Shown here: positions 20,335 through 31,689 of the stretch, piece after piece | How the letters are laid out: each line of letters starts with the position of its first letter | Position numbering within the stretch: position 1 is the first letter of the stretch | From: Rheum nobile | Taxonomy: Eukaryota; Streptophyta; Magnoliopsida; Caryophyllales; Polygonaceae | Direction: 5' to 3' | NCBI GenBank assembly: GCA_027886185.1 | Contig: WOAB01000878.1 | Location: 6,088,001 to 6,152,000 of the forward strand | DNA: 64,000 nucleotides | Notes under the pieces: generated by a model | What the model saw: only the letters and a program-made list of their open reading frames with translations | Told to the model about the DNA's origin: nothing | Databases searched by the model: none | Made by a program: the position numbers and the translations under genes

Positions 20335-20601
20335 TGGACTGTACGCTAAAGCCCAAACTGCAACGAAATATTTGGGCATGTTTATTGTAAGTCTGAGTTT
20401 GGGCCGGACTAAGGTTTTGGTCCTTTACCAGTATTTATACCCACTTAATGTATTGTAACCGTATCACAAAAATATAGTAGAAAAACTCCGGCTCGACAGC
20501 GCCTCCAGACGTAGTCACACTTTGTAGCGAATTGGGTTAACAATTCTTGTGTTATTTGCTTTCGATTTCTTCCATAATTGCGTTCAAATCCTAACAATTT
20601 C

Positions 20602-21178
20602 AACCGTTGTCACCGAACGCGTTTTGACCACCCGCTTCAACCTTTTCCTCTTCAACCCCCGCCTCAGCCATAAAAGACACACCGAACCGGTCCGGACCCT
20701 AAGTAGACTTGCCACAATCAATCCGCATGCATGAGATTGGATGGCAAAATCATGCATAACACACTCTTACATATGCGGAGCTAGCTAGGGTCCGCACTTT
20801 ACATGTCAAAAATGGGATTTTGGATTGAAGGGACATTAGAGGGAATGATGTGTTCTTCTAATTTTGTACACTTGTCTAGTGAGAACAAATAAAGGTTTCA
20901 TTGAGTGTAATTAACTCCATGGTAACATATGTTTTGTACGTAACTCATTGCCCAGTTGCATATATTTAAGTTATGGAGTTGTTATGATAATTTTTTGATC
21001 ATTTTATACGTACCAATGTGTGTTTACATGGACACAGTTAAAAAGACCTAATATAATATCCATTACAGCTGGACTAGAGTTTGACATATATAGACTGATC
21101 GATCGCTAAGCAATTGTCAGATGAATCTAGCTACAAGGTAATTACACAAAAACGATATCAAACAACTAATTTAGATAA
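20602..21178. other. Unannotated AT-rich spacer
   Basis: No coding frame or repeat could be supported. Confidence 0.4.
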
Positions 21179-21732
21179 TCTACTATCTATTATATAATTA
21201 CTAAAGCAGAATATTAATTGCGCCATTTGACGCTTCTAGAATGAGCTCGAAATTTATGTTGTCACGTGACGCCTTTGTATTAAATTTGTCACGTGTCGCC
21301 CTCATATTTTTTCGACAGATATGTCAAAAAACTAATAAAATCAAACAAAAATAAAACTACTACTTATAATATCCGGATTTGCACACGCTCTCCAATTATT
21401 TTCCTAATCTACTTTTTTCCATAAATATTTTGAAAATATAATTTTACCTTTTAAAATATGAAACTATATAACAAATATTTGATCATTTCCTAATATACTA
21501 TACATATTGGTTGGTGATCTTATGAAGATTAAGATCGTGACTTTTGAAAATGGAGTGAATCAAAATCTTAATTTTTTTCCTTACATAGATTATGAAGGGT
21601 TCAAATCAATCACACAATTTTCTTCCATAAATACTTTGAAGATATAATTTGCCTTTTTAAGCATCTAAACAATAATCCGATAAATAAATTTCGTGATAAA
21701 CCAATTCGTGCAGGGCACGAGAATTAAACTAG
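21179..21732 (+). mobile_element. Non-autonomous Helitron, complete
   Basis: It begins TCTACTATCTATTATATAAT and ends in a hairpin, TCGTGC (21706-21711) pairing with GCACGA (21715-21720), then GAATTAAACTAG at 21721-21732. The base before is A and the base after is T, as expected for rolling-circle insertion between A and T. No Rep/helicase gene is present, so it depends on an autonomous relative. Its opening sequence matches the partial Helitron at 1-217. Confidence 0.82.
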
Positions 21733-22461
21733 TTTTGTACTAAATCATCATATATTAACAAGATTAATTAAGTTTAACTATCCATTATTCATATACTCCG
21801 TATATGTTATTTTAAAAAATTAATTAATGCAAAGTGGAACGTACTTAAGAAATGGATAATTTTGTTTACTTCACCCATAATAATATTAATTGAGGTTTGA
21901 GAGATTGACAATTCGTTTAGCTTTAGGCTAATTAAGGTTGGGTTTAACCTAAAGAGAAGGTGATGGTTGTTTTCACCCATCATCCCTACTTGCCTACCAA
22001 AGGAGGGGAAAGTGGTGGGCCCCACTCCACTTTAGAAATCATAGGATGGGCCCACGGTTTTAACAGTGTGCCCCACCCTTTTTTGCCCGGGCCCTTCATG
22101 TGCGGGTTTCAAAACACTACAATATTCTAGATAAAAATATATTGATTTTTTTAATGTTTGTTCATGTCACATGTTAAGAGTTTAAATTTAAAAACTATGT
22201 TTAAAATATTTTTTAAAATAAGAGTGGTGAACCCCTAGAAAAAAAGTTAAACTAGTGGTTAAAAGAAATTATTACTAAATATGGAGCTTTTATTGTGTGT
22301 CCATGGGCACAGATTAGAAAAATTCAAAATATATTTATTTTATTCCATTAAATAATTCATCGTATTTGTTATTTTAATTTTTTATACCACTATCAAGTAG
22401 TAATAATTATATAAAATATTATATATTTTAACTAAAATTTACAATTTCATAATTATCCACT
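21733..22461. other. Unannotated AT-rich spacer
   Basis: Contains short GC-rich blocks near 22015-22100 but no frame or repeat that I can name. Confidence 0.4.
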
Positions 22462-22653
22462 CAATGTTCTAAAAATCTCGTCTAGGGCCGTCTGGGCGCT
22501 AGACAATTATCCCTTGTCCCGATTATGACCTAATCCGACTAGTTAGACGGATCGGGAGAAGGAGAGAGGTGGTTGAGCTTGGTGGAGCGAGAAAAGGATT
22601 AGAGGCGAGGTCAGATGTGGTGGTCGGTGGAAGCAACAACATCTTAGAAAATG

Positions 22654-22822
<169 letters not shown>

Positions 22823-23109
22823 ATGTTGTGAGGGGGTGAGAGAGGATGACTGGTGTGAGGAAGAGCTAGTGAAACTCTAACCAATTTTGTTATCTTTTAA
22901 TTTATCTTTTTTGTTATTTTTAAATTTTGAGAGAGATTATGAAAAGTTTTGGGTTGAACTTTGTAAAATAAAGCTCATAATAAAATATTTAATTACATCC
23001 CAACATAGTTTTATGACCATTATTGGATTTGAGAGAATTAAGTCAAATAATCACATGGATCGGGAATTAATTTTCAATCCGCATTGGCCCCCGCCTAGGC
23101 GCTAGTACG

Positions 23110-23955
23110 TGTTGAATTTCTTTGTTTTGATGGTAATAAACATTCATCTAATATGGTTGCCAAGTGTTTCAGGATCAAACAAGAATGTCACAGGTAACAA
23201 TCGACAGTGTGGTTACGAGGAGGGAACACTCAGTTCACCAGACGATCTGTTACCTCCGAAGGAATAACAATGCCTTCACAACAACGACTGCAATTATCAT
23301 AAAAGGAAGGTTGTGAAACATCAAAGATTTTTCCATGAAGATTTTTCGGTTGGAATCGGCAAGCTTGATCGATTGCGCAAATTGGAAGATTTGGAGAGAG
23401 AAGATGTATCTTATCCATTTTCTTTTATTTTAGGAGAGTTTTCCTTAGATAATCCTTTTGGTTAAGATATTATCGTATTGGGTCAAAGAATATCTTCTTG
23501 TTACTGGAAAGTGGGTAGAAGATATTATTTGACACTAGGATTTCCGGTTTGTATTAATAGGAGTGATTAGTTCATTTCGAAAGGTACGAACTCGAAGCAT
23601 TTCATTGAGAGAGAAAAGAAGTGGAGGAGTTTGTGAGTCTTAGAGATTGAGTTCGTGTTCTTCGTTGTAGAATAGATTCAAAAATAGGTGGGACGTCTAG
23701 GGTTTGAAGTCCGAGCTACAAGTGTAACCGAACAAGAAATTAATAAGACAAGTAGACCTCTTCAAAAAGCTCTCAAACGAGAAGCTTGAAGGTAGTGGTT
23801 TTTACTTGATTAGCTATTTGACTAATTGGGGTTTCCACTCTAAATCATGAGTTCTTATATTATTCTTTCTTGCTTAAGTATTTTGTTGCACTTTCTGTGG
23901 GAACAAAGCATTTGTTCCCTCAGATGTTGCTTTGTTCTCTCAGACGTAACACTAA
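23110..23955 (+). mobile_element. Possible LTR-like sequence
   Basis: Starts TGTTGAATTTC and continues through a region with LTR-like composition, ending somewhere after TTTGTTGCACTTTCTGTGGG, near CAGACGTAACA. No clear target duplication or internal region was found. It may instead be the interior of the element at 22462-24016. Confidence 0.25.
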
Positions 23956-24016
23956 CGATCCAACATCTAGACATCCCCTAACCGCCAAGCTTCCGCCTAG
24001 AGTCTTTTAGAACATT

Positions 24017-24482
24017 GTACCCACGTCATTTTAACGAATCAATGAAAAATATTGTATAGAAAATATCAATATATGCAATTTCAATAACTTATCTCGTAAT
24101 TCACCAGTAAATTATTACCTAAGCTCTACAATGACAATTTTATTTAACAAAAATAGAAGGCTAAAACGACACTTTTACCGAACGGATGAATTATTTCATT
24201 TTATATTTTTTTTTAGTTTGTCATATTGTTTTTCTTATCATAACCCGTGAGTTTTTACTTTTTTACTATAAATTTTCTATGAGATGAGAATTCGAATTCC
24301 TATACACACCTGGAAAAGTAAGAGTTCGAATAAATTGATAGTCGAATAAATCGACATGAGAAAAACAATGCCACAACATTGAATCAAAGAGAAGCAATCG
24401 GCAATGAAAGCAATACGGTCTAGCAAAGGAAAGAGTATGACACAAATACAGAAAAAGAGAAACCAAAACGACATCTATGCCA
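24017..24482. other. Unannotated AT-rich spacer
   Basis: Nothing recognisable. Confidence 0.4.
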
Positions 24483-24716
24483 CCTCGGTGGTGGTCTAGT
24501 GGTAAGGGGTATGGGGGAAGTTAGGAGATCCCAGGTTCGATCCCTGCCTCCGCCCCTTCGCCTGGATTTGGGGCCAGGTCTCACCGTACTGCTTTCATTG
24601 GGCCGAGCCGGTCGGCGCAAACCGGCTTACCTGGCTCGAGGCCTTTGCCGGCTAGGTCTCGGGTCATGGGGTTTATCGCCTCCATTGGGTTCCCCATTCA
24701 AAAAAAAAAAAAAAAA
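24483..24716 (+). mobile_element. tRNA-derived SINE
   Basis: The RNA polymerase III A box (TGGTCTAGTGG, 24492-24502) and B box (GGTTCGATCCC, 24534-24544) are spaced as in a tRNA. A GC-rich non-tRNA body follows, ending in a run of about 17 A at 24700-24716. There is no acceptor stem, so it is not a tRNA gene. I could not define a target duplication. Confidence 0.8.
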
Positions 24717-25767
24717 CAAGTCAATTGGATACTCTTTTATAAAATTTTAACGCAATTTTAATCATATATTCAGAAATCATGGTTACTGAAAGAAATGTAT
24801 AATTATGTGTATAATAATAAATCAGAAATAATATTTGAAGTCATTGTTGTTATTAATGTTGGGTTTTTGGCATGCAATAACCATTAACCACCCCTAGAGA
24901 GTGGTACCACTTCTATGTTGCTTTGTATTGTAGAGAGGTTGAATTGAATTTGAGGCGGCAAATTGCAAGTAGGTTGAATTAATAGACTTAATTTATAGGT
25001 TTCCGTTTGGTTTATATTATGGTGGCGTTCTTTTCCCAACCAAAAAAAATATTATGGTGGCGTTCTCCGCTCACTTGTCACAATGTCTCAAACAACACCA
25101 ACACTTCCAATCACGTGACTCGTGCCCATCACTAACTTTGATTATGAGGAAAAACAAGCGATTAAAAATAAGGTTAGTTAAACTCTACGAGTACGACCCA
25201 AAATCTTTTTATCATTAAGTCGGTGCCCATGCTAGCAAACAACTAAAAGTATAATTAAAAGGAGGACCTGCTGGATATATTTACACAATTTTCGTTTTGG
25301 TTATATAATTAATATGCATAATTGGGTATAATAGATGATACTCCAGTATTTAACCGTAATCACATGTTACTATATTTTAAAGCGTTTGTACGTACTATAA
25401 TCAATTATTTTATTAGCATTAGGTTTATAAGCAAGTATAGATTGATATATATTGGGCACGCAGAAGTACTAGAGAGTACTGCTGGCATTACTTGCAGATC
25501 AAAATTGATCTCTTCAATTGCTGATACTACTCTCTCAATTTTCCATGGAAAATGCCATTATATTACAATCATTTATTACCACTGCATTTGAAGTGCAAAC
25601 ATACTGATTCATAACACCATTTCATTTGAACACGTATCAATATTGTGGTAAACAATTTCATTTGCCTTGTAAATTGTAATTAAATTATTTTGCGAATGCT
25701 CTAAACGGATTCCATTCCTCCCCTTATATCTTCGGTTAAGTTTATCGTGTTTATATAGGGCTCACCC
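24717..25767. other. Unannotated spacer
   Basis: AT-rich DNA. A short direct repeat TATTATGGTGGCGTTCT occurs at about 25015 and 25052. No gene seen. Confidence 0.4.
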
Positions 25768-26301
25768 ATGGCGGATACAGGTGGGGCCCAGTGGGGACTA
25801 CAGCCTCCACTGGAATTTTTTTAAAAGATTTTTAAACTATTTTTTTTAGTTTTTCAATTTTAAAAATATTATTTACATAGGATTTATTATGCATAATTCT
25901 CAAAAATACTAAAATTTATCTAAATTTGCACACAATTTTTCAATAAGATATGTAATATTTTCACTGTATTTATCCTTATTTGTGTTAAAACTTTCAAAAT
26001 TTAGGGTTTATGAATTTATAAATTTTACAAATTAATTTTTATACAAATTTATTGAGATTACGCAGTGAAAGTAGTCTGTAATGATTGAATTTTGTTTAAT
26101 TTGTGTAATTTTTGGTCAATTTTGAGTAAAATTTCATTCGAAGTTTGGATATAGAGTTTGTTGTTTGAAATTGAGATTGTTTGTGTAAAATAGATGGTAG
26201 AATTAAAAATTACGGTTTACGGTTTTGTGTAAGGTAGACGGTAATATTTTACTATTCAAGATTTTAGCCCCCACTGGACTACAATCCTGCGTCCGCCCTT
26301 G
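25768..26301. mobile_element. hAT-like non-autonomous element, copy 1
   Basis: The left end CATGGCGGATACAGG and the reverse complement of the right end CAAGGGCGGACGCAGG are inverted. Each is followed inward by a GTGGGG-type block (GGGACTACAGCCTCCACTGG at left, CCAGTGGGGGCT at right on the minus strand). CA ends with a GGCGGAT core are common in plant hAT elements. No 8-bp duplication is visible and there is no coding sequence. Confidence 0.55.
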
Positions 26302-26307
26302 TCGTTC

Positions 26308-26377
26308 GGTAAAATGGAAGTGAAAGTGAGTGGAAATGGAAGAAATTGTTTCCACTCCCACTCCCATTTTGCTTACC
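26308..26377. repeat. Imperfect hairpin between the two hAT-like copies
   Basis: GGTAAAATGGAAGTGAAAGT is followed after a short loop by its near complement (CACTCCCATTTTGCTTACC), arms about 30 bp. A related GTAAAATGG sequence lies just beyond copy 2 at about 31268. Confidence 0.6.
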
Positions 26378-26564
26378 CTTGGACACTGACGGACGTACAT
26401 GAGGCCCAATGAGAGTCGTATAAAAATATTTAATTTTTAATTTTTTTCAAAGTTTTTTTCGATTTTTTTTCCAAAAATTTTTCAAACCAATTTTGTAGTT
26501 TTCAATTTTAAAAATAATTTTATATAGGATTTCACTAGTACAAAAATCACCTTTTATCCCGTGA

Positions 26565-26890
26565 TAAAATAGCCCGGATCAATTATATTCGGGCTATTAA
26601 GTGGTTACACAATACAAATTTACAAATATTTGTTTTGGGACAAGTAAATATCCCGGATATATTATGATACGCCCGGGCTATTTAATATATTGCATTTTGA
26701 GCGCGGTAAGAAAATAGCCCGGGCGTGTTTTCATTGCTTAGTATCCGGGATATTAAGTTTTGTTATTATTCCCCTCAAAAGAAAATAGCACGAAGCATAC
26801 ACAACATGTAAAAGCCCGGGCTATTTAATCGTGCATCCTCATTTAATGCTACATTATATTTCCCGGATATATGACCAACCGGGTTAAATT
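26565..26890. repeat. CACTA-1 left subterminal repeats
   Basis: Repeated TAGCCCGG, GCCCGGGCTATT and ATCCGGGATATT motifs, some arranged as inverted pairs. Confidence 0.8.
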
Positions 26891-27361
26891 GATTTTATTT
26901 TAATTTTTTGATCAAACAAAATAAGAGTTATTTCCAGTGCTTCAGCGATATCTCTTATTCGCTAAACAACCCTAGTCCACTTCGTCCCTACGATTTGTCT
27001 TTTGCCATTGAAGCACTACTGCTTGATTTCATCTGCTTCAGTTGGTTGGTCCGGGCTTTGCGATTCTTCGCTAAAAAGTAAAATCAAGTCTAAATCCCTA
27101 ACATTCCAGTTGATCCCCGCCACGATATCTCTTCTTCAATTGGAGCTCTATTGCTTTAGATTTCATCTGCTTCAATTGGCTGGTGCTCTTGTTCGAAGTT
27201 TCTACGGTCGATTGGTGCTCCCTTTCGTTGTTTCTTCTGCTTCAGTTGGCTGGTGTTCAGTCGGCTTAGCCACATCTGGTACTCGATCTCAATTTTGGCT
27301 TTCATTGTGTTTTTCATAAAATTGGGGTGTAAATAGGGTTTTTAAGAGTAGTTAGGTTTAG

Positions 27362-28836
27362 TTCAACATTCTCCTTGTTGGTGATCCTGGGACAAGTAAA
27401 TCCCAGCTACTTCAGTATATTCACAAGTTATCTCCTCGTGCCATATATACGAGCGGTAGGGGTAGCTCGACTGTTGGATTGACAGCTTATGTTGCAAAGG
27501 ATCCAGAGACAGGAGAAACTGTAAGATAGTACTCGAGCCTGACCCAATCTGTTCTTCTAGCCACTTCTTTATTTGAATCAGGGGAAAGTAATTTATTATT
27601 TGATTTTGGAAAACTGAAGGTTCTGGAAAGTGGTGCTCTGGTCTTGAGTGATAGAGGTATCTGCTGCATTGATGAGTTTGACAAGATGTCAGACAGTGCA
27701 AGAAGCATGCTACATGAAGTAAGATTTTCTTCTGTCATATTGAAATGTATAGTTTCATATCAAAATCTGAATTTACTTGTCATTACCCACTGGGACCACT
27801 CACCAGGTTTCCTTTTCCATGATTGTTAGGTGATGGAACGACAAACTATTTCTATAGCAAAGGCTGGGATCATTGCATCCCTTAATGCTAGGACATTTGT
27901 AATTAGCTTGTGCTAATCCAAGTGGATCACATTAGAATCCACGGTTGTTTGTGATTGAGAATATACACCTTCCCCACTTTGCTTTCCAGGTGATGTCTGC
28001 CATCTCTTGTCAATTATTAATTCGCAATAAATGAATTATGATTTGTAGTTGGAGGTATATCATGTTGTAGTTGATGCATAAAAAAACAATGTCAAAATAT
28101 AAAGGGTAATGTGCTATGTATGTTGGTTTGACTTGATATATTTGATTCTTGACAAGGCAGATGAGCAGAAAGACAAACGCTTGGCAAAGCATATAGTTGC
28201 TTTGCACTTTGATAATCCAGAGGTATGATTAGCATTTGTCATGTGTTTGGAAATAATCCTTGTGTTTCTTATTCTTCTATTGATGCCTTGTCTCATATAC
28301 CTTTTATTTTTACCTGCAGATTGCTCTGCACGATATTTTGGACCTGTCCACTTTAATTGCATATGTGAGTTATGCCAGAAAGTACATTCATCCACAACTG
28401 TCTGATGAAGCTGGAGAAGAGTTAACCCGTGGATATGTTGACATGAGAAGAAGAGGAAACTTCCCAGGAAGTAGCAAAAAGGTAACAGATTTACTCACAC
28501 TCACTTGCTTTTACATGAGCAGAAAATGATCCGCTGAATTACTTGTTCTCTTTGTTGGGATGCCATGTTTCTGAAATATTCTTATGTCAACAGGTTATAA
28601 CAGCAACACCTAGACAGATTGAGAGTTTGATACGCCTTAGTGAAGCACTGGCTAGAATGTGTTTCTCTGAATGGGTTTGTAATTGCTACTGTTGTAGTGA
28701 GCAGAACACAAATTTCTACTTTTTTGTGGAATTCTGATTGGTTTGATTTGTATACAGGTTGAGAAGTGGGATCTGATAGAAGCATTTCGGCTACTGGAGG
28801 TTGCAATGCAGCAATCAGCAACTGATCACTCCATAG
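27362..28836 (+). pseudogene. MCM4: Captured MCM4 helicase fragment, about seven exons
   Basis: The parent gene encodes a subunit of the MCM2-7 replicative helicase. Exons by splice sites and homology: 27362-27530 with Walker A (LLVGDPGTSKSQLLQYIHK) and SGRGSS; 27620-27718 with Walker B (CIDEFDKM); 27830-27989 (AKAGIIASLNART, then a frame-broken stretch still showing CANPSG and ENIHLP in other frames); about 28124-28222 (FDLIYLILDKADEQ); 28320-28481 (YARKYIHPQLSDEAGEELTRGY); 28594-28674 (TATPRQIESLIRLSEALARM); 28758-28836 (EAFRLLEVAMQQSATDHS). Order, phase and introns match an ordinary plant gene, so this was copied as genomic DNA. N-terminal exons and the last C-terminal exon are absent. The insertion that breaks exon 3 near 27900 and missing bases show decay. 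The Pro-Ser-Ala pattern fits MCM4 best among MCM paralogues. Confidence 0.88.
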
Positions 28837-29670
28837 GTGGAAACCCTATTTGCTCCTTCATAACCAACTACTAGTGATTATTTTTTATATTTATGCTTCT
28901 GTCATATGTCTTGCTATATTGGAGTCCATTTGATCTCAATCAAGTGAAATAGAATATCAGTAGAAATTTAACCTCTGATCTCAGTCAAGTGAAATAGAAT
29001 ATTGGTCCTCTTCTTCTTCCTAGGTTGCTTCTTTTTCCCTTTCCTCTTTCCTCCTCCTTTATAAGAATAGAAGAATAAGGTTTTTAACAAGAGAGATATT
29101 GAGGATATAAGAGGATCTTATTCCTTACCCGTCGCTTGATCAACTTTATGATTTCTACATTGGGACTTGACATTCAATATAGTAGAGAGAATGATAATAA
29201 CTTGCCATGTTAAAGACATCTGCACCTTGCACACAGAGTGTGATCTCACCACTAAATAGTCTAGGATCTAAATTGGTTTGTAAAAAATGCTTTACTTACA
29301 TGATCCCGTGTTTGTCTAATTATGATATTCTTTTTGTATATGCATCAGTGTAAAGGTACCTCTCCTTCTCCCCACTTTTGATCTGTATAATTAATTTGTC
29401 ACTCTCTGTTGCTGATAATTTTATTTGATTTCTATAATTCTTGGGTGGATTACAATTCAAAATCCATATCCATTTCACTCTCATTAAAACGTTTAAGAAA
29501 AAGTTCAGTGCTTTTTTAGGTTACTTGTAACCATGTAATTAGGTAACTTACCATGCACTTAAGTACTGTTTTTCAATGTATTTCTTTCATGGGTTTTGGG
29601 TTATTTTTATCTATTTACTTTGAATGTATATGGAAACAGGCTAGTTGATCAAGTTTTGTGGGTATTGCAG

Positions 29671-29765
29671 GCATAAATGCACCTACTTCACAATCATTTC
29701 TCAATTATGTGCTCTTGGCATTGGTGTTTGGAATTGCTATTCTCTACAGAAGGAAGGCTCTTAAG
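29671..29765 (+). pseudogene. Captured exon of an SLC35F/DUF914-type transporter
   Basis: After the acceptor TATTGCAG the exon reads GINAPTSQSFLNYVLLALVF then GIAILYRRKALK, followed by the donor GTAGCT at 29766. This matches the conserved start of the plant solute carrier 35 (DUF914) family, just before its second membrane helix. Only this exon is recognisable. It is a second, unrelated capture by the same CACTA element, downstream of the MCM4 exons and on the same strand. Confidence 0.72.
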
Positions 29766-30594
29766 GTAGCTATATACCAAAAAATTATACTTCGTTGCTT
29801 TTGGTTTAACAAATTAACAGCTGGTAATTTATTGTAACACTTGAAATCATATGCTTTTGCCTGATGATTATAAACAGTGAAAATTTAGAAGTTCTTGCCT
29901 TTGCCTGATTAATTTTGCACAGCTACTAATTCACAGATTCTTCAAACTGAGCCAAGAGCCCAAGAGATGTCGAAAGCACTGATGAAAGTTCTGAAAATGA
30001 CATTCAATATAGTCAGATAGAATGCTGAGAGCATCAAGATATGTTCCTTGTGCAACACAACTTGTCTATCAACATTTAGAGAACTTGCAAGAGTAGTGGA
30101 AAGGTAGCCCTTCTTGACTAATGTTTGTTAACACATTGTTTGTGAATGACATATCTTTTATATATTACAAATTAACTTGATGAAAAAAGCAAAACCTATA
30201 GCTATGCTCTTTAATGGTCCATCTTTTGTTGTCACCTTATGTTTATAGTATGTTTACTTCTATATAATAGGTCTGATATTTGGCTTTAATCAATATAATG
30301 TTAGTTTTCTGGAGTTTTTTTTACTTCTGGTCAATATTATGTATTTATCATTACACTTCCATTGCATTGAAGCTTATATTGTTTGTCTCGGGTGTGAAAT
30401 TTTGTTAAAAGAACGGGATAGACACAAAGATAGATAAATGAATAAAATAGTTAAAAGAAAGGAAGAACATGGTGAAGAATGTCTGGGGTGTTAATAAGGC
30501 CAGTAGTCTTAGTTGCTAATCTTGATTTGTTCATCCCAGGTTGTGACTGCAATGGTGCAGCAAGCATACTATCGTGGTGAAAAAAATGGACTTT

Positions 30595-30830
30595 TTAGCC
30601 CGGACCTTCATATGTCCGGGCTAACATTTCCTCTCTCTTTTTTTGGAAAAAGTTGACTTATTTAGCCCGGATCAGAAAAGGTCCGGGCTAAAAAAATATG
30701 TTTTTTTAGCCCGTGCATGTTTTCTACATCCGGGCTAATTGATCTATTATCACACCAACCTGAAACCCGAACCTATTTTGCACTATATCCGGGCTATATT
30801 TAAAAAAACGTCCGGGCTAAATAGCCTATT
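30595..30830. repeat. CACTA-1 right subterminal repeats
   Basis: Four units have the form TTTAGCCCGG, a spacer of about 10 bases, then CCGGGCTA. Each could fold as a hairpin. Confidence 0.82.
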
Positions 30831-31248
30831 CTGTACTAGTGTTTGTTATGCATAATTCTTAAAAATACTAAAATTTATCCAATTTGCACACAATTTTTCA
30901 ATAAAAAATATAATATTTTCTCTATATCTATCCTTATTTGTGTTAAAATTTCAAAATTTAGGTTTATGGATTTGCAAATTATTTTTTATACAAATTTGTT
31001 GAGATTACGCAGTGAAAGTAGTCTGTAATGATGAAATTTGTTTAAATTGTGTATTTTTTGTTCAATTTTGAGTAAAAAATTCATTTGAAGTTCGGATATA
31101 GAGTTTGTTCTTTGAAATTGAGGTTGTTTGTATAAAATAGATGGTAGACTCAAAAATTACGGTTTAGGATTTTTTGTAAGATAGACGATAATATTTTACT
31201 CTTCAGAATTTTAGCTCCCACTGGACTAAAATCCAGCATCCGCCCCTA

Positions 31249-31689
31249 CCCTGGGAGGATAAGGATAAGTAAAATGGCTTTCACTCTTACTTCCATCCCC
31301 TAATTTCATCTCCCTTATCACTGAAAAACAACAACGTGCCCATAGATTGGTAAATTGAGTTGAAATTGGAGTTGAGTTGAATGAATAGATTAAAAATCAT
31401 TTTAAGAAGTGCAATTTAGTCTGTGGAATCTTTAAATGTGATTATACCTAGTTTTAGATGATGATTTAAACGTTTTTATTATTTACAATGACAAAAACTC
31501 AGATCGCACCTACTATATACATACACATCTAGGATGCAGACGACTAATTTCCCTTTTAGACTTATGCTTCTTGCATATTAACATATAGAAGATGTCTCAG
31601 GTGTAAATGGAGTTTAAAGTGTGAATAAATAAAAAAAGGTAAAAAATGGGTATGGTTGAATTTATCTGTATAATTCGCATAATAAAATT
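31249..31689. other. Unannotated AT-rich spacer
   Basis: No supported feature beyond a GTAAAATGG motif shared with the hairpin at 26308. Confidence 0.4.

Larger units (their letters stand above)
8566..20596 (+). mobile_element. Copia-type solo LTR, split by nested elements
   Basis: The left piece is TGTTGGAC at 8566-8573 and the right piece is 20340-20596, ending AATCCTAACA. Joined they would make an LTR of about 265 bp, TGTTGG...CA. The right piece carries LTR-like 3' features such as TATTTATACCC near 20433 and a T-rich end. Flanks are ATTTT (8561-8565) and ATTTC (20597-20601), a target duplication with one mismatch. The split is explained by Copia-1, whose duplicated target TGGAC lies at 8569-8573 and 20335-20339. 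Confidence 0.55.
26530..30844. mobile_element. CACTA-1, non-autonomous CACTA element with captured host exons
   Basis: The ends are CACTAGTACAAAAATCACC at 26533 and its counterpart CACTAGTACAGAATAGGC on the minus strand ending at 30841. TTT lies on both sides (26530-26532, 30842-30844), the usual 3-bp duplication of CACTA elements. Subterminal zones (26565-26890 and 30595-30830) are packed with AGCCCGG and CCGGGCTA in both orientations, the kind of motif that CACTA transposases bind. No transposase gene is present. The middle carries exons of at least two unrelated host genes with introns retained, so capture was from DNA rather than RNA. Confidence 0.92.
26385..31248. mobile_element. hAT-like non-autonomous element, copy 2, split by CACTA-1
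   Basis: The left part 26385-26532 and right part from 30842 to about 31248 align to copy 1 (shared blocks TTTTCAATTTTAAAAATA, TTATGCATAATTCT, AGATTACGCAGTGAAAGTAG). The continuity is broken exactly at the CACTA-1 insertion. Confidence 0.65.

Noticed and set aside
24483..24560. tRNA gene
   Set aside because: A and B boxes are present but there is no acceptor stem, and the sequence continues into a body with an A tail, so it is a SINE.
27362..28836. Resident functional MCM4 gene
   Set aside because: It is incomplete at both ends, broken in exon 3, and enclosed within CACTA termini with a target duplication.
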